Shown: piece by piece, positions 1 through 7,025 of the stretch | How the letters are laid out: each line of letters begins with the position of its first letter | Position numbering within the stretch: the first letter of the stretch is position 1 | From: an uncultured Eubacteriales bacterium | Lineage (GTDB): Bacteria; Bacillota; Clostridia; Christensenellales; QAND01 | DNA: 16,187 nucleotides | NCBI GenBank assembly: GCA_900546685.1 | Contig: UREB01000015.1 | Coordinates: 1-16,187 of the forward strand | Direction of reading: 5' to 3' | Translations under genes and position numbers: made by a program | Notes under the pieces: generated by a model | Seen by the model: the letters and a program-made list of their open reading frames with translations, nothing else | Told to the model about the DNA's origin: nothing | Databases searched by the model: none

Positions 1-163
1 CCATGGCCAGGCCCGTCGGTATCATCGCCGTACCGCCCGCCGCAATTTCTACCGCCGTTTCCAGGCAGGCGTAAAGATCTGCACCCGCCGCCTCTGCCGA
101 GCCATAGCTGGGCATGGCCGCATGCTCCTTCAGCTTTTTGATATATACAGGCATTGTCTGCAT
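1..163 (-). CDS. dut: dUTP diphosphatase (dUTPase), N-terminal part, cut by window edge
   Basis: The first 54 residues are visible and run off the window's left edge. They match the trimeric dUTPase start: a short beta strand with VYIKKLKEH, then motif 1 as AAGADLYAC (about residues 25-33), then IPTGLAM, which corresponds to the conserved IPTG-L segment. The family hydrolyses dUTP to dUMP and pyrophosphate in the cytosol, keeping uracil out of DNA and feeding thymidylate synthesis. I chose the ATG at 163 because GGAGG (171-175 on the minus strand) lies 7 nt upstream. The ATG at 168 is too close to it and is in another frame. The active-site motifs 2-5 lie outside the window, so activity cannot be judged. 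The gene diverges from mntP. Confidence 0.85.
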   Translation of the reverse strand, partial: MQTMPVYIKKLKEHAAMPSYGSAEAAGADLYACLETAVEIAAGGTAMIPTGLAM

Positions 164-190
164 TGCATTTCCTCCCATGCTTTTTCTTCT

Positions 191-219
191 ATGCTACACG
201 ACAACGCGCAAAACTGCAA
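191..219 (-). promoter_or_regulatory. Possible dut promoter
   Basis: On the minus strand TTGCAG (214-219) is followed after 17 bp by TAGCAT (191-196), about 28 bp upstream of the dut start. Both hexamers are moderate matches to the sigma-A consensus. Seen by eye only. Confidence 0.35.
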
Positions 220-235
220 AGTGTTTTTGTTTACG

Positions 236-264
236 TTGACAAGCCCTGAAATTTATGGTATTTT
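236..264 (+). promoter_or_regulatory. Sigma-A promoter for the mntP leader
   Basis: TTGACA (236-241) and TATTTT (259-264) are separated by 17 bp, with an extended -10 TG at 256-257. The expected transcript start near 271 puts the riboswitch at the 5' end of the mRNA. Confidence 0.75.
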
Positions 265-270
265 TTGAGA

Positions 271-370
271 ACATGAAAAACCCGTGAGGGAGTAGTTGTG
301 CGCACGCTGTGCGTGGCAAGTCAACATACTGGCATCCGCCTGGCTTGCCTTAATGAACGAGACTCATGCA
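271..370 (+). promoter_or_regulatory. yybP-ykoY manganese riboswitch aptamer
   Basis: The leader carries hallmark pieces of this family in order: GAGGGAGTAG (286-295), a local hairpin, GTCAACATACTGG (309-321), a second hairpin, then AACGAGACTCATGC (356-369), which corresponds to the conserved GCGAGACC-type 3' strand. The closing stem P1 can form between CGTGAG (283-288) and CTCATG (363-368), with one G-U pair. The family is an Mn2+ sensor that commonly controls manganese exporters, and the gene downstream is exactly that. I infer an ON switch, because P1 competes with the terminator that follows. Confidence 0.85.
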
Positions 371-402
371 GGGCTTTGTTTGGCCCGTATGCGTCTTTTT
401 TT
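365..402 (+). terminator. Riboswitch expression-platform terminator
   Basis: CATG-C-GGGC (365-374, A370 bulged) pairs with GCCCGTATG (383-391) across a TTTGTTT loop with neighbouring bases, and a run of seven T (396-402) follows closely. Its 5' strand shares 365-368 with the 3' strand of riboswitch P1, so the two structures exclude each other. Mn2+-stabilised P1 should permit transcription of mntP. Confidence 0.7.
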
Positions 403-458
403 GTATCCCTTATTTGTGTGGGCTGGGTTTTTCAATCTTTGTAGGGGTTGAATGGAAT

Positions 459-1019
459 ATGATGACTTGGGAACTATTGCTCATTGCCGTAGGGCTGAGC
501 ATGGACGCCTTTGCTGTTTCGATCTGCAAAGGGCTTTCCAGCGGCCAAGCCAGTATCCGGCATTGTACGGCAGCCGGGCTGTATTTTGGCGGGTTTCAGA
601 TGCTGATGCCGTTTTTGGGCTATGTGCTGGGCCGCCAGTTTCAATCGATGATCACCAGCTTTGATCATTGGATCGCCTTTGTGCTGCTATGCTTTATCGG
701 CGCCAATATGATCCGGGAATCCCGCCGGGAAGCCGAGCCGGAAAACGCGGATTTCGGCCCGCGCGCCATGCTGCCGCTGGCCGTTGCCACCAGCATCGAT
801 GCGCTGGCCGTCGGCATCACGTTTGCGTTTTTACAGGTCAACATGTATATCGCTCTGCCGCTGATCGGCGGCGTCACCTTTCTGCTTTCGTTTGCCGGGG
901 TCAAGCTGGGGCATGCCTTTGGCGCCAAATATAAATCCAAGGCAGAATGCCTGGGCGGCCTGGTCTTGATTTTGATTGGGCTGAAAATTCTGCTAGAGCA
1001 CCTGGGTTTTCTCGGCTAA
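459..1019 (+). CDS. mntP: Manganese efflux pump MntP
   Basis: This 186-residue membrane protein has the MntP two-repeat architecture with about six membrane helices. The acidic signature appears twice: GLSMDAFAVS (about residues 13-22) and ATSIDALAVG (about residues 109-118). Family members export Mn2+ across the cytoplasmic membrane and protect against manganese excess. I chose the ATG at 459 (a second ATG follows at 462) because AGGGG lies at 443-447 and the protein then begins MMTWELLLIAVGLSMD, close to the length of E. coli MntP. The longer frame opening at 366 would start inside the riboswitch and is rejected. The gene sits alone behind its own promoter and manganese riboswitch, which independently supports the function. 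Confidence 0.93.
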   Translation: MMTWELLLIAVGLSMDAFAVSICKGLSSGQASIRHCTAAGLYFGGFQMLMPFLGYVLGRQFQSMITSFDHWIAFVLLCFIGANMIRESRREAEPENADFGPRAMLPLAVATSIDALAVGITFAFLQVNMYIALPLIGGVTFLLSFAGVKLGHAFGAKYKSKAECLGGLVLILIGLKILLEHLGFLG

Positions 1020-1022
1020 ATA

Positions 1023-1051
1023 CAAAAAAACAGGCCGTAGGCCTGTTTTTT
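1023..1051. terminator. Bidirectional terminator between mntP and trxA
   Basis: CAGGCC (1031-1036) and GGCCTG (1040-1045) form a GC-rich stem with a GTA loop, flanked by an A run on the left and a T run on the right. It can therefore stop both convergent genes. Confidence 0.85.
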
Positions 1052-1059
1052 CTTTCGCT

Positions 1060-1380
1060 TTACAGCGCGCTGTTTACCATATCCAACAGATCCGCCTTGC
1101 TCTTGACGCCGACCGACGCCGCCACCTGCTGCCCGCCTTTGAAAAGCATCAGCGTGGGAATGGTCATGATACGGAACTGCTCGGCCAGCGCCTGTTCATC
1201 GTCTACGTTTACCTTGCCGACCTTTACCTTGCCGCCCAATTCCTCTGCCAACTGATCCACAATGGGGCTCAGCATCCGGCACGGGCCGCACCAACTGGCC
1301 CAGAAATCCACCAGCACCGGCTCGGTAGCCTGCATTACTTCCTGCTGAAAATTGTCCTTTGTCAATGTAACGATTGCCAT
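1060..1380 (-). CDS. trxA: Thioredoxin
   Basis: This 106-residue protein is a full-length classical thioredoxin. The redox motif WCGPC spans residues 30-34, preceded by VLVDFWAS, and the cis-proline region is MTIPTLMLF. It reduces protein disulfides in the cytosol and is normally recycled by thioredoxin reductase, which is not in this window. AGGAGG (1390-1395) lies 9 nt upstream of the ATG. The gene follows the Rrf2-type regulator by 77 bp on the same strand. I see no clear promoter in that gap, so co-transcription is likely. The pairing of thioredoxin with a two-cysteine Rrf2 regulator suggests a redox-responsive unit, but that is inference. Confidence 0.96.
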   Translation of the reverse strand: MAIVTLTKDNFQQEVMQATEPVLVDFWASWCGPCRMLSPIVDQLAEELGGKVKVGKVNVDDEQALAEQFRIMTIPTLMLFKGGQQVAASVGVKSKADLLDMVNSAL

Positions 1381-1457
1381 TGTATGTTTCCTCCTATGTC
1401 TTTTGTTTTTTGCGTCTTTTGCTTTGTTTTCTGTTCGTCTTGCCCTGCGGAGGCGTT

Positions 1458-1895
1458 TTATGCCCTTGGTTCCTGTTGTGCCCTGCCGGAAAAGATCTTA
1501 TGCGCCACATCTGCCAGCGTAATGTGGGAAAGGCGCTGTCTACATAGCGTATCCAGCTCTTGATACAGGGCATCCATCACCCCGGCCATGCCGGAGGCCA
1601 CCAAACAGGGTAGGTCCTTTCCGCCGCTGTGCCAAGAGGAACAGACAAACCGCTCCCCCAGCGCCTCTGCAATTTCGCACAGCGTCACCGTTTCAGGCGC
1701 CCGCGCGCTTTGATAGCCGCCCACAGCGCCCTCTTTGGTGTCCACAAGGCCGGCTTTTTTCAATTTCGCCATTACCTTGCGCACCCGGGCCGGGTTGGTA
1801 CAGATGTTTTGCGCCAGCACTTCGCTGGAGGCCGTCTCTCCCCGGTGATGCAGGTACACCAAGCCGTGGATGGCAACGGTAAACTCGCTTGTCAT
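1458..1895 (-). CDS. Rrf2-family winged-helix transcriptional regulator
   Basis: The 145-residue protein shows the Rrf2 plan: a winged helix with TASSEVLAQNICTNPARVRK (recognition region) and KKAGLVDTKEGAVGGYQSAR (wing with the GG-Y turn), then TLCEIAEALGE and a C-terminal helix. Two cysteines, in FVCSSWHSGGKDLPC, sit where Rrf2 proteins bind Fe-S clusters or sense redox. Only two are present in that stretch rather than the IscR set of three, so cluster binding is uncertain. I chose the ATG at 1895 because GGGGAGGG (1901-1908) ends 5 nt upstream; an upstream in-frame TTG at 1910 would bury that site. Two near-identical palindromes overlap its own promoter, which points to autoregulation. It resembles the YwnA-type branch, but the target genes are not known. 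Confidence 0.88.
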   Translation of the reverse strand: MTSEFTVAIHGLVYLHHRGETASSEVLAQNICTNPARVRKVMAKLKKAGLVDTKEGAVGGYQSARAPETVTLCEIAEALGERFVCSSWHSGGKDLPCLVASGMAGVMDALYQELDTLCRQRLSHITLADVAHKIFSGRAQQEPRA

Positions 1896-1911
1896 CTCAT
1901 CCCTCCCCAAA

Positions 1912-1961
1912 CTGTAATTTTTATTGTTTCAGTTCTACATCTGTTATTTTAATTGTTACAG
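1912..1961. promoter_or_regulatory. Two tandem operator-like palindromes for the Rrf2 regulator
   Basis: Two 21-bp elements at 1912-1932 and 1941-1961 match at 18 of 21 positions, and each is an imperfect palindrome (CTGTWA-N9-TTWCAG). They lie 29 bp apart. The upstream one overlaps the -10 box of the regulator's promoter; the other lies between the promoter and the ribosome site. This is the arrangement expected for self-repression. Confidence 0.7.
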
Positions 1962-1974
1962 TTTGGTTTGTCAA
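1946..1974 (-). promoter_or_regulatory. Sigma-A promoter of the Rrf2 regulator (and probably trxA)
   Basis: On the minus strand TTGACA (1969-1974) and TAAAAT (1946-1951) are separated by exactly 17 bp. Confidence 0.8.
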
Positions 1975-1991
1975 GCACTTTTTTCCATTTT

Positions 1992-2023
1992 TTTGAAAAA
2001 GACGGCCGCATATCGCAGCCGTC
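1992..2023 (-). terminator. Terminator after feoB
   Basis: GACGGC/GCCGTC (2001-2023), extended inward by a G-U and two GC pairs, is followed on the minus strand by a T run (1996-2000) and more T. It lies 2 nt past the feoB stop codon and just before the regulator's promoter. Confidence 0.8.
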
Positions 2024-2025
2024 CT

Positions 2026-2767
2026 TTACACCCAGCCCAGCAGCCGGGCAGCCGTAGTCACCAAAAAGCAGAGCGCCATGCCCACGGCCGTAGGAATGGC
2101 CATGGCCGCCGCCGTCCATTTCCAGCTGCCCGTTTCCTTTCGGATGGTCAGGCAGGTGGTAGAGCAAGGCCAATGCATCAGCGAAAACAGCACGGTGCAC
2201 AGGGCCGTGAGCCACGTCCACCCGTTTTGCACCAAGATGCTCTTGAGCGCCATAAGAGAGGGCAGGTCCGTCAGGTTGCCCGTTGCCATATACGCCATGA
2301 GAATGATGGGAAATACGATTTCATTGGCGGGAAAGCCCAGGATAAACGCCATCAGAATCACACCATCCAAGCCGATGAGATGGGCAAAGGGGTCCAAAAA
2401 CTGCGTGCAATGTGCCAAAATTGTCGATCCCCCGATGTTTACATTGGCCAAAACCCAGATCAGCAGCCCGGCAGGCGCCGCCACTGCCACCGCCCTGCCC
2501 AGCACAAACAGCGTTCGGTCGCAGATGGAACGCACGATGACCTTGCCGATCTGCGGCCGCCGGTAAGGAGGCAGCTCCAGCGTGAAGGAAGAGGGCACGC
2601 CCTTTAGAATCGTTCTGCTTAGCAAGCTGGAAACGCAGAACGTCATGACAATGCCCAATACGATCACCGCCGTGAGGATCAGGGTGGAATTCAGCGAGGA
2701 TAGGAACCCGCTCTGCGCCGTGCCCGCCACAAAAAACATCGAGATGATGGCAAGAAGCGTTGGGAAA
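2026..2767 (-). pseudogene. feoB: FeoB ferrous iron transporter, C-terminal part, separated from its N-terminal part by the element
   Basis: From the junction core the frame reads F-P-T-L-L-A-I-I-S-M-F-F-V-A-G, which continues the FeoB gate region. About 246 codons follow to the stop at 2026, containing several membrane helices and the FeoB C-terminal signature LELPPYRRPQ, then LIGLDGVILMAFILGFPANE. Intact FeoB is a GTP-dependent Fe2+ importer in the cytoplasmic membrane; this part is the second half of its pore. The first in-frame ATG (2739) has no ribosome binding site, so it is probably not translated alone, although recombinase transcription may run through it. It contains no internal stop and looks undecayed, which suggests recent or reversible interruption. 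A stand-alone nucleoside-recognition/gate protein is the alternative, and the matching N-terminal half at 12567-13990 argues against it. Confidence 0.9.
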
Positions 2768-2786
2768 GCGACGTTTTGCCAAAGGG
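2762..2786. other. Element end next to the recombinase (attR-like junction)
   Basis: GGGAAA core (2762-2767), GC, then the 17-bp arm GACGTTTTGCCAAAGGG (2770-2786). To its left the sequence is feoB; to its right the recombinase stop codon lies 8 bp beyond the arm. The arm is an exact reverse complement of the arm at the other junction. Confidence 0.85.
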
Positions 2787-2793
2787 GGATTTC

Positions 2794-4212
2794 CTATTGA
2801 AAGTATAGATGCACCGTGCCGTTGCGCCATACGATTTTTTCCAAGATCTCTCGGTATATCGCTTGCTTTTGCGCCAGCGGCAGCGTATGTAGCGGCGCTG
2901 GCGGGGGCATGGTCCGTATCATTTCTTGCCGTTTACGGGCCGCTAGCTGCTGCAAAATCGGCTCCGCGTCCGGCAATTCCGAAAGCAGCTGGATGGCCCG
3001 TTCGATCTGCGGCAGGCCGGCCGCCTTTGCCGCATCATTGTCCCGCTGCGCCTGCTGCAGATAGGGAGAGATGGCCCGCCAAACGGCCTGCTCAATGCTA
3101 TTGTCCGCTGTTTCCCCCGCAAGATTGGGGCCTTGGCACGCCTGTGTTCCCTGCCGCCGCTTTCGCCGGCAGACATAGTCAAACCCCCGGCCATGGGCGC
3201 GCTTTTTCGCCTCCATAGGCGCGCCGCATACGCCGCAGCGCAGCAGGCCGGAAAACAAGGCATATCGGTTTTGTGGCAGGCGGTTCCTTGGCTGTTTTGC
3301 CAGCTTTTGCTGTACACGCCGCCATACCCCGCCCTCTATCATCCCTTCATGCGCGCCCAGCGCCACCACCCATTGCGCCTGCGGCCGCCAAGCGCCGGGC
3401 TTTTTCCTGTGCTGCCGTTTGTTATACACCATAAGGCCCTGCGCCCCGGTGGCCCGTTCCGGCGAAAAGCACAGCACAGCGCCCTGCTCGGCAAAATATC
3501 GGTATGCTTGCTCGTCCGCTTTACAATACACCGGATTGCGCAGCATGGATTTTACCCCTGCCAACGTGTACTCTACGCCCCTTTGCGCCAATGCCTTTTG
3601 CGCGGCCTGGGCGCGGCCCGTTTTTGCAAAGGCGGCAAACGCTTCCTTGACGGCCTGCGCCTGGTTTGGAACCGTCCGCAGCCTGTGTATGGTTTTGACG
3701 CCGGACGGCGTTTGAAGAGAGGCCGCCACGCTGCAAAAGCCCAGCGGCGGCTTTCCACCCAGCCATTGGCCGGTACGCGCCAGTAGCTGCATATTGTCGC
3801 TGACCCGCTCGGCAATGGTCTCTCGTTCCAGCTGGGCAAAGACGGACGCGATATAGAGCATGGCTTTGCCCATCGGCGTGGCGGTATCGAATTGCTCCCG
3901 GATACAGACAAAGCTGACCTGGCGGCGGTTGAGCGTTTCAATGAGGGCGGCAAAATCCGTCACGCTGCGGCTGACCCGATCCAGCCGATAGCATACCAGC
4001 ATATCCACCCGCCCGGCCTGCACCGCCTCCATCAGCGCGGCAAACTGCGGACGGTGCAGCGTAGCGCCGGAAAAGCCTTCATCCTCATAGACCTCTATCT
4101 CTGCCTGTGGCCAATGATGCTCGATATACTGTCTGCACAGCGCCGCCTGGTTTTCGATGGAATCCCCCGTTTCACTCTTTACCGATTTTCGGCTGTAAAT
4201 TGCAGCACGCAT
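2794..4212 (-). CDS. Large serine recombinase (element integrase)
   Basis: The 472-residue protein starts MRAAIYSRKS with the probable catalytic Ser7. It continues with resolvase-fold motifs (EDEGFSGATLHRPQF, LVCYRLDRVSRS, FDTATPMGKAMLYIASVFAQLERETIAER, about residues 45-140). A Recombinase domain follows (about 165-280), then a zinc ribbon (CGVCGAPME plus a second Cys pair in VCRR and ACQG, about 335-365) and a helical C-terminal part. Such enzymes catalyse site-specific integration and, with a directionality factor, excision through a 2-bp staggered exchange. It is slightly shorter than many clostridial relatives of about 500-550 residues. GGAGG (4220-4224) lies 7 nt before the ATG. The stop is 8 bp from the element-end arm, the usual place for an integrase beside its att site. 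Confidence 0.95.
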   Translation of the reverse strand: MRAAIYSRKSVKSETGDSIENQAALCRQYIEHHWPQAEIEVYEDEGFSGATLHRPQFAALMEAVQAGRVDMLVCYRLDRVSRSVTDFAALIETLNRRQVSFVCIREQFDTATPMGKAMLYIASVFAQLERETIAERVSDNMQLLARTGQWLGGKPPLGFCSVAASLQTPSGVKTIHRLRTVPNQAQAVKEAFAAFAKTGRAQAAQKALAQRGVEYTLAGVKSMLRNPVYCKADEQAYRYFAEQGAVLCFSPERATGAQGLMVYNKRQHRKKPGAWRPQAQWVVALGAHEGMIEGGVWRRVQQKLAKQPRNRLPQNRYALFSGLLRCGVCGAPMEAKKRAHGRGFDYVCRRKRRQGTQACQGPNLAGETADNSIEQAVWRAISPYLQQAQRDNDAAKAAGLPQIERAIQLLSELPDAEPILQQLAARKRQEMIRTMPPPAPLHTLPLAQKQAIYREILEKIVWRNGTVHLYFQ

Positions 4213-4232
4213 GGCATCGCCTCCCTCGGTCT

Positions 4233-4269
4233 AGCGTATGCATCCTGTGCAGCCGATAACGCATACACT
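4233..4269. promoter_or_regulatory. Inverted repeat in the divergent recombinase/small-ORF control region
   Basis: AGCGTATGC (4233-4241) and GCATACACT (4261-4269) form a 9-bp inverted repeat with one mismatch, 19 bp apart. They lie midway between the divergent starts at 4212 and 4291, so this is a candidate operator. No convincing -35/-10 pair was found on either strand. Confidence 0.4.
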
Positions 4270-4290
4270 GCGTAAAAAGGAGGAACCGCC

Positions 4291-4443
4291 ATGCCTCGGC
4301 CCGATGTTTATCCCGTTTCCATCCACCTGACCCCTGCACAAGCCCAGCGCACAGCGCAAAAGCTTTTACAGGCCCTTCAGGCCGCGCAGCAAACCGCGCA
4401 AAAAAAGCAGCGCCCTCCGGCGCCGCCCTCTGCCAAGCCATAA
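4291..4443 (+). CDS. Small 50-residue helical protein, divergent from the recombinase
   Basis: AAGGAGG (4277-4283) lies 7 nt before an ATG opening a 50-codon frame that ends TAA at 4441. The protein begins MPRPDVYPVSIHLTPAQAQR, continues as a Gln/Ala/Lys-rich helix, and ends in a Pro-rich tail (PPAPPSAKP). I do not recognise a family. The strong ribosome site, the position directly opposite the integrase and the basic amphipathic helix suggest an accessory factor of recombination or a small regulator. Its last 15 or so codons overlap the leftward operon's terminator on the other strand, and its stop lies 3 nt from the stop of the convergent membrane-protein gene. No signal peptide or membrane segment is visible. 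Confidence 0.65.
   Translation: MPRPDVYPVSIHLTPAQAQRTAQKLLQALQAAQQTAQKKQRPPAPPSAKP
4400..4426 (-). terminator. Terminator of the licD-flippase operon, lying inside the small ORF
   Basis: On the minus strand GCGGCGCC (4419-4426) pairs with GGCGCTGC (4407-4414) around a GGAG loop: 8 pairs, one of them G-U. Seven T follow (4400-4406). It ends the leftward operon about 20 bp after its last stop and shields the recombinase from read-through. Confidence 0.8.
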
Positions 4444-4446
4444 AGC

Positions 4447-4779
4447 TTATTTTGGTTTTCTTATGCCAAACACGCTGCCGTTGTAGCGGTATAGCACGGC
4501 GATGCAAAATGCCACGCCACCGATCATGAGGACAAGCCCCACCACATAGCCGATGTCCGCTCCGCACAGCAAGTTCACATACGGCATGGCCGTGCAGCCG
4601 GCGCCGACGGCCATAAGCCCCTGCCCCATGCGGCGGGCAAATGCCGGCAGCTTTTCCGGCATTACGTTTTGGGTATGGTACCAGTGCAAAAGCCCTACCT
4701 CGCCTTGCCAGCCCGTTCGATAGGCCATATACATGACCAACAGCCCTATGGCCGTTTCTATGACGATCTCTCCCAGCAT
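4447..4779 (-). CDS. Small membrane protein, family uncertain
   Basis: The 110-residue protein has three likely membrane segments: IETAIGLLVMYMAY near the start, a middle segment around GLMAVGAGCTAMPYVNLLC, and IGYVVGLVLMIGGVAFCIAVL. It ends in a short basic tail (GIRKPK). The helix-loop-helix layout and the WYHTQNVMPEKLPAFARRMG loop recall DUF3784-type small membrane proteins, but this is a weak resemblance. Its ATG lies one base after the flippase stop (TAG-C-ATG), so translation is probably coupled, and it is the last gene of the operon. A role beside the flippase or transferases at the membrane is inferred from context only. Confidence 0.8.
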   Translation of the reverse strand: MLGEIVIETAIGLLVMYMAYRTGWQGEVGLLHWYHTQNVMPEKLPAFARRMGQGLMAVGAGCTAMPYVNLLCGADIGYVVGLVLMIGGVAFCIAVLYRYNGSVFGIRKPK

Positions 4780-4780
4780 G

Positions 4781-6094
4781 CTATACCCCCGTCTTCGTTT
4801 GCGCGCCTTGCCTGGGATGTCTTCTTAAATTTCCGTATTTTTTCAGCCGGTACAGATAGTAAGCCAAGACCAGGGCAAATACGCCGTTCATCACGATCAT
4901 CAGCAGCAAATAGCCCCAGGCCGCGCCTACAAGGCCGGCCGTCCGTACCGCAAAGGGCATCAGCACCAGCGATAGGAGAAATACGCTGCCATAGCCCACC
5001 AGTACCATATACTGCCGGCGCATGATGGTGATGCAATAATAAAACACCCCGTACAGCGCCGAAACCCCGCCGGCAGCCAGCAGCACCATCAAGACGCCCC
5101 GGTATCCTTCAAGCTCTACGCCGTAAAACCAGGACAACACCGGGATGCCAAATAGATAACCGCCCGTCATGCATACCAACGTAATGAGCAGGGTATACAC
5201 GATCTGTTTTCCCATCGTCAGCAAAAACTTTTTTACCTGGCCCTGGCCAAACTGCGTCGCCAGCACGGATAGCTGCGGCTTTAGGATAAAGCCCCCAAAC
5301 AGATTGATGACAAAGGCCGGCATAAACAGAATGTTGAAATACGTTTGAATCTCGGAAGCCAGATATGCATCGATGGCATACTTGGCGGAATTGTTGATAT
5401 AGCCCGATAAAAAAGACCCAATAAACAGCGGCAGGCAGGCCAGCAGAAGCCGGCGCAAATGGCCGAACCGGAATTGAACTGTAAAGGATTCAAACGCGCT
5501 TACCACAGCAGAATCATATACCAGGAACACAATCCAATGGGCCAGCACCAAGCAACAGGCCGACACTATAAGGTTTTTGCTAACATACAGCGCTATAATA
5601 AAGCTGCTGGTAGAAACAAGGTATTTGATAAATACGCCCTTGGCCGATAGATCATACCGTCCCTTTTGCTGGTATAGGCCCTCGAAGACATCGGAAAAGG
5701 CCTCTCCGCCTCTGTATAGGCAGAAAATCAAGGTAAGGGCCGCCTTTTCCAGCGTAAACCGGCTAAAGAGCACCCAAGCCATCCCTGCCAGCATCATCAG
5801 GCCTACGGTGATGATACGCGAAGCAAAATAATCCTTAAATGCATACATATGCTGTATATCCGAAGCTTGAAACGTGCGCATACAGTACCAGCCCAGCGTC
5901 AAAAGCTGCTGAGATACCGCAAAGCAAATGGAGTAGACGCCACCCTCTGCCGCGCCCAATATTTGCGTAACGGCCCACAGCATAATCACACTGCTGCCCG
6001 CATACATCAGCCCGGAGGTCACCGTCCACAGATAGGTCTTATGCCCCAAGTTTTTCCCGTTGCCCAAAATCAAGGAACGCAGCTTTTCTTTCAA
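4781..6094 (-). CDS. Oligosaccharide flippase-like membrane protein (Wzx/MATE-like)
   Basis: This 437-residue protein is hydrophobic throughout, with about 12 predicted membrane helices. It begins with a short basic segment and helix TYLWTVTSGLMYAGSSVIMLW, as polysaccharide-biosynthesis flippases of the MOP superfamily do. Internal features include LYRGGEAFSDVFEGLYQQKGRYDLSAKG (about residues 127-154), a segment typical of these exporters. Relatives move lipid-linked glycans or teichoic acid units from the cytoplasmic to the outer membrane face. It starts at a TTG (6094) with GGGAG (6102-6106) 7 nt upstream. It lies between two LicD genes and a small membrane protein, so it probably exports the decorated glycan. 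The substrate cannot be read from sequence. Confidence 0.85.
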   Translation of the reverse strand: MKEKLRSLILGNGKNLGHKTYLWTVTSGLMYAGSSVIMLWAVTQILGAAEGGVYSICFAVSQQLLTLGWYCMRTFQASDIQHMYAFKDYFASRIITVGLMMLAGMAWVLFSRFTLEKAALTLIFCLYRGGEAFSDVFEGLYQQKGRYDLSAKGVFIKYLVSTSSFIIALYVSKNLIVSACCLVLAHWIVFLVYDSAVVSAFESFTVQFRFGHLRRLLLACLPLFIGSFLSGYINNSAKYAIDAYLASEIQTYFNILFMPAFVINLFGGFILKPQLSVLATQFGQGQVKKFLLTMGKQIVYTLLITLVCMTGGYLFGIPVLSWFYGVELEGYRGVLMVLLAAGGVSALYGVFYYCITIMRRQYMVLVGYGSVFLLSLVLMPFAVRTAGLVGAAWGYLLLMIVMNGVFALVLAYYLYRLKKYGNLRRHPRQGAQTKTGV

Positions 6095-6138
6095 TCCTTT
6101 TCTCCCTACATGCCACCTGCTCGTTTGTCGCTTAAAAA

Positions 6139-6987
6139 TTACCGTGTTTCGTCTCCGAAATCCAATACCTTGGCCCCGTGGTTGTACCGCTGTTCTTCTG
6201 GCGGCATTTCCATATAATCCCCATACATACGGGTCAACATTTCATGGTTGCAGGCCATTGCCTTTACCGTCATCCCTTCAAACTTCAGCTCTTGTAGCGG
6301 AAATATCTCGTCTTTTTTGACAATGCTGATTTCCGGCTCTACATCGCACAGCGATGCGACAAGGCTCGTTTGGTTGTGATAGCGCAAAGACGTCTCCCTG
6401 TATTTTCGGTTGATATAATCCACCGAAACAAAGGCCTTGAGCAGGTAATGCACCACAAAGCATCCTGCCGACATGATCTTGCCCATCACCCCTTTGAACG
6501 GCACCGTGGGATTGGGGATGATGCGCAGGATATACATACGAGTATATAAATTGATGTCCCGAAGCTGCTTTTTACGCAGTTTTGGGTCCTCCGGCACGTT
6601 GTCATACGGAAAAATATCGATCCGTATTCCAAAAGTGGTAGGGTACTTTGAATGCTCGTCGGTAATATGCTTTGTGCCTACCTTGCACATTCTCATGGTG
6701 TATCCCAGGCAATCCTTATTGATCTCTGCATTCATCAATTCATATTTGCCTTCTATCTCCCCGGGGGCCACCTGTAAAAACTTTTCATAATCATCCCGCA
6801 GCATTCCCACGTCCATATCATCGTCCCACGGGATAAAGCCCTGATGGCGCACCGCGCCGATGGCCGTGCCGCCGTTGACAAAATACGGCAGATCATGCTT
6901 TTCACAGATCTCGATAAACGCTGCAAGCACTTCCATCTCGGTTTTTTTCAATCGTTCCAGTTCTTCTGGTTTATAGGCGTACTGCAC
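6139..6987 (-). CDS. licD: LicD-family phosphotransferase 1
   Basis: The 282-residue protein carries the LicD core GGTAIGAVRHQGFIPWDDDMD (about residues 39-59), with the aspartate cluster expected to bind metal and nucleotide. The later motif FGIRIDIFPYDN follows. LicD proteins transfer phosphocholine, or a related phospho- or phosphono-amine, from a CDP/CMP carrier to a sugar on a surface glycan. The start is GTG (6987) behind a purine-rich GGGGGAAGGG. It is a tandem paralogue of the gene at 7026, ends about 44 nt before the flippase start, and follows the paralogue by 38 nt. No signal peptide or membrane anchor is evident, so it acts at the cytoplasmic face. Which group is moved, and to which sugar, is unknown. 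Confidence 0.93.
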   Translation of the reverse strand: MQYAYKPEELERLKKTEMEVLAAFIEICEKHDLPYFVNGGTAIGAVRHQGFIPWDDDMDVGMLRDDYEKFLQVAPGEIEGKYELMNAEINKDCLGYTMRMCKVGTKHITDEHSKYPTTFGIRIDIFPYDNVPEDPKLRKKQLRDINLYTRMYILRIIPNPTVPFKGVMGKIMSAGCFVVHYLLKAFVSVDYINRKYRETSLRYHNQTSLVASLCDVEPEISIVKKDEIFPLQELKFEGMTVKAMACNHEMLTRMYGDYMEMPPEEQRYNHGAKVLDFGDETR

Positions 6988-7025
6988 TACCCTTCCCCCT
7001 CTTCCAACTTAAATCCACGCATCGG

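Noticed and set aside
366..458. N-terminal extension of mntP from the ATG at 366
   Set aside because: It would begin in the riboswitch P1 strand and run through the terminator; the ATG at 459 has a ribosome site and gives the normal family length.
2026..2739. Stand-alone nucleoside-recognition/gate membrane protein starting at the ATG at 2739
   Set aside because: No ribosome site precedes that ATG, and the frame continues upstream into the junction core, where it completes FeoB from the other side of the element.
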